A stretch of 64,000 bases of DNA from Pipra filicauda (lineage: Eukaryota > Chordata > Aves > Passeriformes > Pipridae): assembly GCF_003945595.2 (NCBI RefSeq), contig NW_024104315.1, forward strand, positions 1 through 64,000. The letters are read 5' to 3'. A model generated the notes under the pieces. The model searched no databases. It saw only the letters and a program-made list of their open reading frames with translations, and was not told where the DNA came from. The position numbers and the translations under genes are program-made. This document shows, one piece after another, positions 36,688 through 47,436 of this stretch (position 1 is its first letter; the number at the start of each line of letters is the position of its first letter).

Positions 36688-38366
36688 CTGCAAAGCAGAA
36701 GCACAAAACCTTGTGTTTGGAGCCAACACTGTGCCCTGTGGGTGCAAATGGCCATTTCTTTCTTCACCTGCACATTTAAATGTTGGATTTAATAATGTGA
36801 TTAATAATTGCTACAGTGTTTTTCTGTGTCCAATTCTGCTTTCTGAAGGTGGCAAGATCAGAACCCACTTTCATTTTATTTTTAGTAAAAACTCTTAATG
36901 AAAAAAAAAAATTCAGAAATCCTGATCATTATACAAAACCAAAGCAACAGCTCATCTGCTGCCCCAGTGGAATAAATGACACTTGTACATCCCTGGTCCT
37001 TCAAATAAAGACATTTTCCTCTTCAGGACCTATACGAATTAGGCTTCAAAACTTGTAATTTAGAACTATCTCTGCACTGAAATTAAGGTTATTCCAGTAA
37101 CCCTGGCCTATGTGGTTACAAGGACTATGTCAGGTCCAAGCTCTGAGTCTTGTCTTAGATTAGGGCCATATCCACATGGAACATCTTCCACGTGTATGAG
37201 AAATCTTTGGACCCAACAGCTGAATTAATGACATGGAACAAACCTACAAATTAAAAAAGCAGGTACTGGAGGCACATTTTGGTAAAATGTGGTGAAAGCT
37301 GTCACTTGCAGTTTTCAGACACTCGTGAGATTATATTTTTAATTGAGTTTTACATATTTTTATCACTGTTATTGTTGGCTTTTTTTTTTTAATAGAGTCT
37401 AAATTTAGCCAGGCTCCACATGTAAATCAAAGCCCACTAAAATTACCACATGTTTTCGGAGACCATAAAAAAACCTCAGAGTTTCTCATGTTACCTCCAT
37501 AAGCCCCATTTTTCTAGACAGACCTACAACAGTTTTCACAAAGTCCCATTAAAAGATAGAGTGAGTTCAGATTTCTTTAATGACCACTTGTCCTGTTCTG
37601 ACACCAGAAAACCTGACTTAGCAGGAAGGTATTACCAGTAGAGGTCCCCAAGAACCTGATTAATACTTTTCCCCATGTAATCAGATAAAAGGAAAAATTA
37701 AGATTAGTCAAAGAAAGGTAACAACTTTGGATAGAGACCGGGGCCAGAGATGTGTCTGCAAGGATAAATGAAAAAATATCATATCCAAGTGGTAAGTTGG
37801 TGTGATTATATCCATAATACTGGTTTGTCTGCGATGATGTAATGATGGAAATTCACATTCAGAGAGCTGAATGTCTTTGAGAACTGTGCTGAGGCTGGGA
37901 CAGACTTGTTTAATCCCACACCTTTCACCTTCTCACGGTACCTACGAAGCCCAGAAAAAGCTGGAGGGTTTTGCAAAGCATCTGAACTCCAAGGGACGGG
38001 CAAGGCACAAGCAAAAGAGGTACTTAAAAGGAGAGGCGAGCACTGTTTATTTCTCTGACTGCCCCTCCTGCCCCTGTAATATTTTAAGCTTGTTTATTGT
38101 CTGTATCTAAAGAGACATGAAAGGGGAAGCCTTTAAATGTAGGAAGATGAAAGGCAATTCTGGCATGTGGATAAAGAACTTGAACAATTCCATCGAGCCG
38201 AGACACGCTGAGCGACTGCAACGGGTTCAGTGGCTCAAGGACATTTGCAAATTACTCCTGAATTTACATATTTACTATTCTAACAGCATCTAACTCATAA
38301 TTTTAAAGAGAATCTTATGATACTGTAAGAGGAGCTTTATAAAACCTACACAGATCCACTTGCCTC

Positions 38367-38385
38367 TTTTTTTTTTTTTTTTTTT
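38367..38385 (+). repeat. (T)19 run followed by GCAG
   Basis: Nineteen T followed directly by GCAG. On the plus strand this has the form of a splice acceptor, but CNTN4 runs on the other strand. Confidence 0.9.
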
Positions 38386-41300
38386 GCAGTGCTGTTTTAC
38401 GAATTATCCATATGAAAGCACAAAAAGTTAAGACAAAACAACTGGAATTCACCTGTGAATCAGGAAAACCCATGGAAGGTAAGGTGTGTGCTATAACATA
38501 AGTGTAAAAAGAAAGGTAAGTCCTGTGTGAGGAGGAAAGAAAATTCAGGATTTACCCTCATTTCAGGCAGACTCCCCAAATAAGTGAAATTGTCACCCAA
38601 GGCAGCAAAAGGCATTTTTGGGGGCACTTTGCAGGTTTCTGATCCGAACTCCTGCCCTGGCAGGGCTGAGATTGAAACGTGCAGTGCTGGAAGATGCCAC
38701 CCCAAAAATTCCCGTCACCCCTTGGCACAGCACCCACGAGCCACAACCTCCACGTCCCACGCCACCCTCCACCCCCCCCAGTTATTTTAATGGAATAGAA
38801 TTTCAATCCCAAAGCCGTTTTTTATGCAGACAACTAAAGAAGGAGCAGAACAGGTCACAAATTAACTCAGTGAAAAGCATCGGAGTCTTTGTTTCGCGGG
38901 AGCCTCGTTGTTGCTGCTCTTTGGGACACTTTTCTAATTAGGTCAACCTCTCCTTTCAAGAGTTCCTTGCAGAGAGGAGCAGCCATGCTCCTGACTTAAT
39001 CTTGGGGAATACTCAAGGGTTGGTTCAAGCAGCAAATATGTTTGAGCCACCAAATGAGAGTCGCCACAATATAATGGAATTTGACAGCTGCCCATTGGGG
39101 ACCGTACCAAGACATGGAAATGCGGCACAAGATTTCAAGCATGATAATTAAAATAATTCAAATAAGGGGAGGAAAGCAGCTCCACACTACTACAACATCT
39201 TCTGATATAGCAACATTATTTGAAGTAATGACAAGGTTTAATTTGTGACTGGTAGAAGCGGTCGAGAAAAAAAATCCTTGGGATCATTTCAGTGGCGTCA
39301 ACCAGACCTGAATTCCTTTGGGTCTGGAAATATTTTGGTCCTATTCGGAGTATTTACTGGCCTTGGAAACATCCTGGAGGAAAAATCTGGAAGCTGATTA
39401 AGATTTCATCTGAGTTGCAAGAAAAATTCATATGCTAAATCTATAAAGTGAAAGAAAAAGCTTAGAGAGAAGCACGACTCTTATGTAAGGACAGCTTTGA
39501 AGGAAAATGTCCCCGTCCTAGGAGATGAGAGCTGTCTGGAATTAGTACTCATGGGGATAGAAGAAAAATGATGGCAGCAGTTAGAAAAAACCCAAACATT
39601 TACCTTTGATCACCTTCCAGTCTTCACCAGTGCAAAGTGGGGCATTTTAAACCAGGTGATTATGAAAAAATGCCCAAATATAATCTTCCTTCTCTAAGAC
39701 AAAAAAATCCAGAAGGTCTCTGTCCTTCATTATAATAAACTGAAAGGCAGAAGTAGGCACTGGAAACCTGGACCAGAAATCATGTCCTAAAAGACATTTT
39801 AAAAATGAAACAAGGTGGCCACCGATGATGCATCACATCAGAAATGGGTAACAAACCCACAGAACTATGGGAGCAACAGGAGAAAAAAACCCCCAGAAAT
39901 CAACCTGCAGGACTTTGCAATCATCTGTGAGTTCAAAACAACCCAAAAGACTCAAGCAAATGAGGTGCTAATACATACACAGAATCCAATTCTCGGTCGG
40001 CGTATATTGATCTCGGTGTTCCTAAGCCAATTTCTAGCAGCTGATGACCTGGTGCAGGCTGTGTAATTCATCATTAATGGCACATGAAAGGCTGAACGAC
40101 TTGTCCATTACTATATCTATTCTAAGGAGATTGAGGCTGAGCCTAGGATCAGAAAAGTCTAAAGACCCGGAGAGTCAAGCAGGAGAAGTAAGAAAAACAG
40201 ATGGGAAAAACAGAGGAGTAATTGGAAATAAAGAGTGCAGCCAGGGTGTGAGGTTTGTGCAGACCGTGCACTGCTCCAAATGGGGATGCAGCTCCTGGAC
40301 ACAAACCCCTCAGGCCTCTGATTTGTTATCCTTCCCAACGATCACAGCAACGTGAAACCAGACCTCCAAGTATCACTGCTCCTCTCTCTTCCCCTCATCC
40401 TGACCTCTACTGCTAATTAAGGATAATTTGAAACCTGTACAACTTCCAGCTGTGCTAATCCTCCACCAAACCAACCTGCTTGGATGTTGCACCCAAAGGA
40501 TGTCCAGTTGTCTGTGTCTTTGGAAAGATCTCCAGATCCTGCCACTTGGGCAGGATGTCTCCTTTCTGCCTCTGGCCATAGGGAAGCAGTCTGGGAGTTC
40601 TGCTTGGGACTAAAATATTAAATACCAGAAGAAATCCGAAGGAGTAACTTAGCTGATAAAAAAGAAATAAATTGTCCTTACCTCTCATTTACTTCTTGTT
40701 CCATGAGCTGTTCTGTACCACTACATGACTTTCTCCCCACTTATCCCAGGCACCAAATGACTGTGGACAGTTCATTAAGACCAGTCCTCAGAGATTTAGT
40801 TATTTTTCATCCCTGATACTCCACACTGCAGCTACTCAGGGGTGTAAGGAAGGTGTAGGGTGCTCTACACTTCATTTCTCATATCTATTTGTATTTTTGC
40901 TTCTCCTGCTCTGGAGCTATTTTTCCAAGCCACAATGATAATAATTTGAGCACTTTTTCTAAATCTCCTAAAAATTGGATTTCTCTGTAAGTAGGTTTCC
41001 ATCAATCCTTTGGAAAAGGAAAAATGGAGGAGAAATACACCTGTTCTCTGTGCAAAGACTTTTTCTGGATGCAAGACTTCCCATGGGCAGCAAATAATTC
41101 AAAACTGAAGAGTTATTCCCTCCTGCACTAACAGGAACCTCTGTAACAGGCAGCAACAGGGTTTGTTAGGGAGTGATGTAAATGATAATTAATCATAATA
41201 TACACTTGCCCTATTTATGTGAATTTTCTTGTATTTTTATCAGTCCAGAAACTCGTTTTATTTAAAGTGGCTTTGAATTTTCAGTAAATTATTTGTGATT

Positions 41301-42286
41301 TGGGACCTAAACTGAGCTGAGATATAAAACTGCCTGATTTTCACTTATGCAAATTTCCTTTTTAGACCTCTAACCATAATGAAGAGCATAATATGATTTA
41401 CATTGGAGGTTGTTTTATGGAGTGGCATAAAGCAGCTCTCACACAAATAAAACAGGCTTGCTGATGAAAAGAGGACTTTTTTCACTGCAAAATTAAGGAG
41501 CTGCATAAATTCCTGGTGGGACTTTGATTTGAGAAGTATTTAATGTGAAAAGCGGTCCAGCCAATTAAATGGCTTGTGCTGAATATCTTACACAATGCTG
41601 CAAAGAACTGTAATTAGTGACAAATAAGTCTGTCTGTCCTAATGCAGATGCTGCTGCACTGGCACTTTTGGAAACCATTCTGACTGCATTTTTTCCCCTC
41701 CTTGCCTTGGCTCTCCAAGGAGGAGTGGAGGAGCTCAGGAGAGAGATGCTGGAGCACCCTGGAGCTACAGAGATGATGCTGAGTCAGCACCCACACCTGT
41801 GCTGGCTGAATCTGAGCCAAGTACCACTTGGATATTTTCCAGTGCTGATCTGACTGGAAAGCCAGTGACAAATTGCATGGTTTTGGCCAAAATTCTGGCA
41901 GACAAACATTCCTGGTGGTGGTGCAGCTCCTCAGCCTGCCCTGCAGTGCCTGTCCCCACCCCTCCCAGTGCTGTCACTCCCAGTCCCACTGTTTATATTT
42001 GGATCACCTCAACCAGCAGCTGTTTTTCCTTTTCTTTCCATTATTCAGCCTGTGCATTTTGTTGGGAAGGGGGACATGAAGATGTTGCATTGACTCATCA
42101 GAGTCAATCCAGGGAAGCAGAGCTCAGGGGTTTAAACACCTGCACAACCATCTTGTTTCATACTTTGCATAAAAAAATATGCTCATATTTTAAAAGAGTC
42201 CAGGAGAGCAGTGTCCTTGTGGTGGCACAGAGACTTTGGGTGCTGGTCAGCAGGGAGAACCTGGCCAAGGCACATCAGCAAACCTG

Positions 42287-42545
42287 CAGAATCATAAAGG
42301 TTGGAAAAGCTCTCTAATATCATTGAGTCCAACCACAAACTCAGCACTGCCAGGCCACCACTAACCCATGTCCCCAAGTGCCACATCTACACAGCTTCTA
42401 AATCCCTCCAGGGATGGGGACTCCCCCACAGTCCTGGGCACCCTGTTCCAATGCTTAACCACTTCAGTGAAGAAGTTTTTCCTAATATCCAACCCTGAAG
42501 CTGTTTGCTTTTGTCCTATCACTCGTTACCTGGGAGAAAAGATGG
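42287..42545 (-). repeat. CR1 LINE 3' end
   Basis: Reverse copy of the sub-type seen at 22790: AGAATCATAAAGGTTGGAAA, GCACTGCCAGGCCACCACTA, CCATGTCCCCAAGTGCCACA and CACCCTGTTCCAATGCTTAA. It extends to the TTGTCCTATCACTCGTTACC piece. Confidence 0.88.
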
Positions 42546-43229
42546 ATGCCCAGAAGGGGCAGAGGAGCAGTGAGGCTCTCATCAGTTGTAGGAAAGGCTT
42601 TGAGCACAGGGATGAGCAGCCAAACCAACACCTTATGAACTCAGACTGCCCGTTGCCTCTTTATCCTGCACTTAGGACAATCTCTAGGATGCAACTGTTG
42701 GAAGATCAGACTGAAACAGCATCTAAATTTCCCATGAATGAAACAAGGTCAATAATAAATAAGCATCTCCTTGCCGCTGGTTTTTATGAAGGAGAAGGTA
42801 ATTTCTTTTTAAATTAGCTGGTTAAGGTAATCTGTTTACTGCACTTCTGCCAAGAACCAAACAACTGTTGGCACTGCTTTCTGCTCGGGGGATAAATCGG
42901 AGCCTCGTGGAGGGTTATCAAATTTAAAATTTATGAGCAGCCAGATTAAAAATAGAATCAGGTCAATGGGAGTGCTTCCCAAATGCTGTGGATCAAAACA
43001 CATAGAGAGAGCGGAGAGTTCAGTGGGAAAACAGGCACTGGGAGCACAGGCAGTGGTTCAGCCCGTGCCGTGGCCGTGGTGACACCGGGCACCTCACCTG
43101 CCTCAGCCACAGGGATTTACCTGGCACGGGGTCTGCATGGAACAAGCAAAGTCAGGAAGGCAGCAGGATGTGCATTTCTGGCTGCTAAAGGATGGAAGAG
43201 AAGAGATTTTGCAGCTTGATTTGTTAATT

Positions 43230-43328
43230 CAGAATCACAGAGCATCCTGAGTTGGGAAGGACCCATGAGGATCGTCAAGTCCAACTCCTGGCCTCGCACA
43301 GGACACCCCGAGATTTACACCACGTGCC
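43230..43328 (-). repeat. CR1 LINE 3' fragment
   Basis: Reverse copy: CAGAATCACAGAGCATCCTG, AGTTGGGAAGGACCCATGAG, AGTCCAACTCCTGGCCTCGC and ACAGGACACCCCGAGA. Its inner end overlaps one arm of the inverted repeat at 43319-43358. Confidence 0.8.
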
Positions 43329-43358
43329 TCGCTCAGGAATTAACTTGAGGCACGTGGT
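43319..43358. repeat. Perfect 12-bp inverted repeat with two CACGTG E-boxes
   Basis: Arms 43319-43330 (ACCACGTGCCTC) and 43347-43358 (GAGGCACGTGGT) are exact reverse complements, separated by 16 bases. Each arm contains the palindrome CACGTG. Confidence 0.9.
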
Positions 43359-43956
43359 ATCTGGTTAGGAATAGGAAAGAGAACAAGAGGCACAGCAAGG
43401 AAACAAGTGATGTGTTGTTCAGAGTCACATCAGTCAAGGAAACAGGGATAAGTGACTGTAATTGCATTAACAGGAACATGTTGCCATTGTGAAGGTCTAT
43501 CCATCAAGTGGGACATGCAGCACTTGGAACAAATGTTCCTGGAGAGCAATAAAACACAGCCTGTTGCAGGGGCCCAAAGCACAGAAAATGGAGGAAGAAC
43601 GGATCTCACATGTTTAATTAGCCTTTTCTGCTGCAACAAGGATGTCAAACAACTTCAGTGTCACTGATATGCTACCAGAGGAGAAAATAAACATTGATAC
43701 AAGAATGAAATACAGCAAAAGTCAACCTTCCCTGACAACTTCCAGGAGCATGGGAAGAGCTGACAGTGCTGGGTTATCTACAGTGAGCAGGTAAATCTGA
43801 ATTACTTTTTCTTCTATTTTTCTTGTTTTATACAATGCAAAAAGGCTGATAACTGGGTTTGAGGTGCTGTTAGAGCCAGACTGTGATCTTTGGGACACAG
43901 GTCATGACAGAGCACGTCACTGAGCGTGGGGGGCACTTGGGACTGCCCAAACTGCA

Positions 43957-44195
43957 TGGAATTATGGAATGGTTTGGGTTGGGAGGACCTTAAAGCCCAT
44001 CCAGTCCCACCCCCAGCCATGGGCAGGGACACCTTCCACCAGCCCAGGTTGCTCCAAGCCCCGTCCAACCTGGCCTTGGACACTTCCAGGGATCCAGGGG
44101 CAGCCACAGCTTCTCTGGGCAACCTGTGCCAGGGCCTCATTGTAAAGAATTTCTTCCCAACATCCAACCTAAACCTGCTCTCTTTCAGCATCTCC
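43957..44195 (-). repeat. CR1 LINE 3' end
   Basis: Reverse copy: TGGAATTATGGAATGGTTTG, CCATGGGCAGGGACACCTTC, CCGTCCAACCTGGCCTTGGA, GCCACAGCTTCTCTGGGCAA and then a CAACATCCAACCTAAACCTG piece. Confidence 0.9.
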
Positions 44196-46357
44196 AGAGC
44201 TTTCCCCACTCCAGGCATCAACCCCAAGCCTCCAAAAGCAACCTGAAAGCTCTGCCAACACCACAGCTGCATTTCAATAACCAAATTACACTTTTCAGAT
44301 CTAAAAAGAAAAGCTTATTAAGGGAAAACAATGTTCTTTTTTCAACTATTCCTATAAAAAGTTCACAGTAAGTTACTTTCTCCTTAGAAAATTTTGCTGC
44401 CATGTGGAACTCCAGAGCCCAGAGTACAGAATGCAAGTTGTTTTTTTGCTTTAGGAGATCTGTTTTCAGTCTAATAGGTTGCCAAGCACCACTTAGTCTT
44501 GAAAGAGAAGTACTTAACTGGAAAATCATCATCCTCAAGACAACAAGGATGATATTTTTGTCAATTATTTATCTTTAAAACCAGTAACCAATGGAGACAA
44601 CCGGCTGCCACCTCTCCATTGGGAACTCCTCTGCTCCCATGGAACAGATGTAGGGACATCTCACCATCCCAGAGGGAGGAGGACACTCCTCTTCCCAAAA
44701 AATCCTGAGCCTCTTTGCTGAAATGGCATCTTGGGTGTGAAAAGCAGCACGAGCCACAGTGGCAGCTTTTGTGTGGGATCCTCAGCCCTCCAGCAACGGG
44801 ATCCAGGCTGGGAAATTCATTACAGTAATGAGATTATAACTTAATATATGTATGGTGGGAGTATTCCAAAGGCTCCTTTTACTGCTTTACAAGGCAGCTT
44901 TGGCCGTGGGTTGAGCAAAATTGTACAAGTGATGAGTCTTTTAATTTACTCTCCACATGGGAAAAATCAGGAGAAACACACATCGTTTGATGAACAGGAA
45001 AAGGAATCTTTAAATCATTTAATTAAAAAAATTAAACCCAGTTCAATTCAGCTCCAGATTCTCTCCTTAACATGAAAGATTTTTGTTTTGTTCTTGCACT
45101 TTAACTCCTTTTCAATGTTTTCTCGTTTTCCATTTTACTCAATTTTAAAAGGAGAAATGTTCATTTGAAATGGAAGCCCCCAAAGTTCTGATTTCTAAAT
45201 TAAATGTCTTTTAGAAATACGTCCAATTTGAAAACATCCATATATACACCTTTTTTAAAAAAAAAATTTACATTACCCACCAAATTCAGTTCATCTTTGC
45301 AGGAGGATTCGTTCCCAAACTCTTCTTTTTAGTGTGGCAAAATTACTATAAATGAAAAAAAATTCTTCTCATCCCTGGAGTTCAACTCAACCTTCCCTGC
45401 TGAGTGGAGCTGGACCCTCAGGAGCATTTGGGAAGAAAACACTGAATTTCTGTCCACGTGTTCTATAAAGAACAGCACCATTGGGCTCCTGAAGATCAGA
45501 CAGGGCAGCAACAAAACCAGGTTATTTCTCGTGGCAGAGAGGTCTCTGCACACCTCTGTGTGTAAGGGTTGAACCTGCAGCTTCTCCCCTCCAAAACATC
45601 TCAAACAGAAACTTGGTATCAAACCAAGAGCCCGCTGGGACCTCTAACCCCCCTCCCTGGGACTCTCACTCACCTCTACACAGGTAAATCCACACCTTTC
45701 ATTTGCTTTGCAAGATGGGGCTGTTTCCAGCAGGAATTTGGGGATGGACAGACACTTGCAGCAGGATCAGTGGTACCAATTCATCTTGTACTTAACACAG
45801 GGGCCTATGAAGCTGATATTGCACATTTTTACTATGCTTGGCTCAAAACCTCTGATTTCAGGGAGAGAAGAGCAGGTGTAAAAAGCCTTTGAGTGGAGAA
45901 GGCTCTGGTGGCTCTGACAGGGTTAAATCCCATCTCTCCAGGCTGTGCAATCAGTGATCCCTCTTGAAAGGAGTCCTTAATTGGTTATAAGCAATTAACA
46001 TTTATTCACACAAGCTGGGGTAACACATCCATAATAAATCCCAAGCTGTAACCACGAGGATGCTCCCACAGAATACCTGCCTTCCCCTCCCAGCCAGGAG
46101 AAGGCAAATGAGCCTTTTCCAAGTGTTTTCAGCCTGTTACCATGCCAATGTCCTCCCAGTATTTTATGTTTTCCTTCCAACTGCTCTGACTCTCAATTAA
46201 TATGCACCATTTAGACAGGTTTTATTTCAAATTACACCCTTCTCGAGATGTGCCATTTGAAAAGGAAGGCCTTTTAAAAAATCCCCTCACAGAATTACAT
46301 CCTCACAAAACATTTACTGGATGCAATGACCCCCCTGAAAGCAAGCAGCCTGCTCAC

Positions 46358-46542
46358 CATAAAATGTCAGCTGTCCTCGTGCCACGTTCTTCCCTCTCAC
46401 GTTTTCAGCCACACATTCGTAGAGTCCAGCGTCTTCCTGCTGAAAATTTGGGATTTCGAGGAGTCCGCTCGATCTGTGCCTCCTGGCCTTCCTGGGGATC
46501 TGTTTCCCATCTGCCCTCCTCCAGCTGATTGTAGGAACTGGG
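46358..46542 (-). CDS. CNTN4: CNTN4 exon: second half of Ig3
   Basis: 185 bases opening after acceptor TATTTAG. The first base completes an Asn codon (N then [19 protein letters not shown]). The frame continues through [20 protein letters not shown], with the second Ig3 cysteine, to [13 protein letters not shown]. It ends with the first base of the next codon at donor GTGAGC (phase 1). The match to CNTN4 runs over the whole exon without a stop. One change stands out: the usual AENSRG of contactins reads AENVRG here, and the altered codon creates a GTGAGA sequence like a splice donor inside the exon (positions 46400-46395). A CR1 copy lies about 270 bases upstream in the same short intron, in the opposite orientation to another CR1 downstream. 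Confidence 0.94.
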
Positions 46543-46812
46543 CTAAATAAGGAAAATAAAGCAAAATAAAGCTTGAAGGAAAAGCTCCTGTCAACTTAAC
46601 TCTGTCTCACGTTTGAGGATGATGAAGCTGTGGCCAGTGTGAAGGCTCTGGCACAGGACTTGGGACTATTTTATTATGGCTAGGTTATATATAACATAAA
46701 TATAGATACATTTACCAATAAAGTATTGCTCACAGAGCCTTAAAACCAGGAGATTTTATATTATTAAAATGCTGCTTTTGATGCAGTTCTGCTGTGACAA
46801 TACAGTCATTTT

Positions 46813-47004
46813 AGGGTGGTGAGGCCCTGGCACAGGTTGCCCAGGGAAGCTGTGGCTGCCCCATCCCTGGAAGTGTCCAAGGCCAGGCTGGACAGGGCTT
46901 GGAGCAACCTGGGCTAGTGGAAGGTGTCCCTGCCCATGGCAGGGGGTGGAATGGGATGATCCTTAAAACCCCTTCCAACCCAACCCATTCCATGATTCTA
47001 TGAT
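46813..47004 (+). repeat. CR1 LINE 3' end in the short Ig3 intron
   Basis: Forward copy (antisense to CNTN4): GAGGCCCTGGCACAGGTTGC, GGGCTTGGAGCAACCTGGGC and AGTGGAAGGTGTCCCTGCCC. It has a well-kept tail, CATTCCATGATTCTATGATC, which suggests a relatively young insertion. Confidence 0.92.
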
Positions 47005-47302
47005 CATTTTCCTCACAGTCCAAACATTTTGAAAGTGTTGTCAGTGTTTACTCATGAAACCCAAGATGTTTTTGAAGTGTTATATGAGACCTCAACACAG
47101 GAGATGCCCAAAGACATCTTTCCAGATTAAGTTCCATCTCTCTTCCTCGAGAATTTATATTTTTGGTGAGCTGAGCTGCTGCTCCCAAAGCCCTCTGTGG
47201 GATATGAAAACTGGCAGTAAGTAACTCCTGCTGAGGGAAGTGAATCATTAGGAACTGCTGCGAACTCCACAACACAGGGCTACGAGAGTGAGAAGCTGGA
47301 GG

Positions 47303-47320
47303 AATAATAATAATAATAAT
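47303..47320. repeat. (AAT)6 microsatellite
   Basis: Six AAT units on the plus strand, which read (ATT)6 in the CNTN4 transcript. They start seven bases past the donor GTAAGT of the first Ig3 exon. Confidence 0.92.
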
Positions 47321-47333
47321 GGATCAAACTTAC

Positions 47334-47436
47334 TTCCCCAAGGCAAAGCACTCCAGTTTCACCGTTGTTCCTTTGGCAGATGGAACCGTTTCTGGGAACT
47401 GCACTTCTATTTTTGGCTCATACTCTCCCATCACCC
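47334..47436 (-). CDS. CNTN4: CNTN4 exon: first half of Ig3
   Basis: 103 bases starting after acceptor TTCACAG and completing the Gly codon shared with the previous exon. It encodes [18 protein letters not shown], then [14 protein letters not shown] with the first Ig3 cysteine. It ends with AA of an Asn codon at a perfect donor, GTAAGT (phase 2). The [11 protein letters not shown] motif is shared by contactins 3 to 6, and [20 protein letters not shown] is closest to CNTN4. An (AAT)6 microsatellite lies only seven bases past the donor hexamer on the intron side. The exon is separated from the next one by the shortest intron in the window (791 bases), and the two together make one Ig domain. 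Confidence 0.95.

Larger units (their letters stand above)
36688..46357 (-). other. CNTN4: CNTN4 intron between the Ig3 and Ig4 exons
   Basis: A 9670-base phase-1 intron. It holds CR1 fragments at 42.29-42.54, 43.23-43.33 and 43.96-44.19 kb, all in the gene's sense orientation. It also has a (T)19 run at 38367 on the plus strand and a 12-bp perfect inverted repeat at 43319-43358. The open frame at 41799-42317 on the plus strand (172 codons) matches no known family. Confidence 0.88.
46543..47333 (-). other. CNTN4: CNTN4 intron within Ig3 (791 bases)
   Basis: A short phase-2 intron. About a quarter of it is one CR1 copy (46813-47004), antisense to the gene, and it also contains the (AAT)6 repeat beside the donor. 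Nothing else is recognisable. Confidence 0.9.

Noticed and set aside
41799..42317. Open frame of 172 codons on the plus strand
   Set aside because: It has a low-complexity Ser/Thr/Pro/Trp-rich translation with no recognisable domain. It runs into the CR1 at 42287 and is on the strand opposite to the gene.
43814..44284. Open frame of 156 codons on the minus strand
   Set aside because: It overlaps the CR1 copy at 43957-44195 and is made mostly of CR1 3' sequence.
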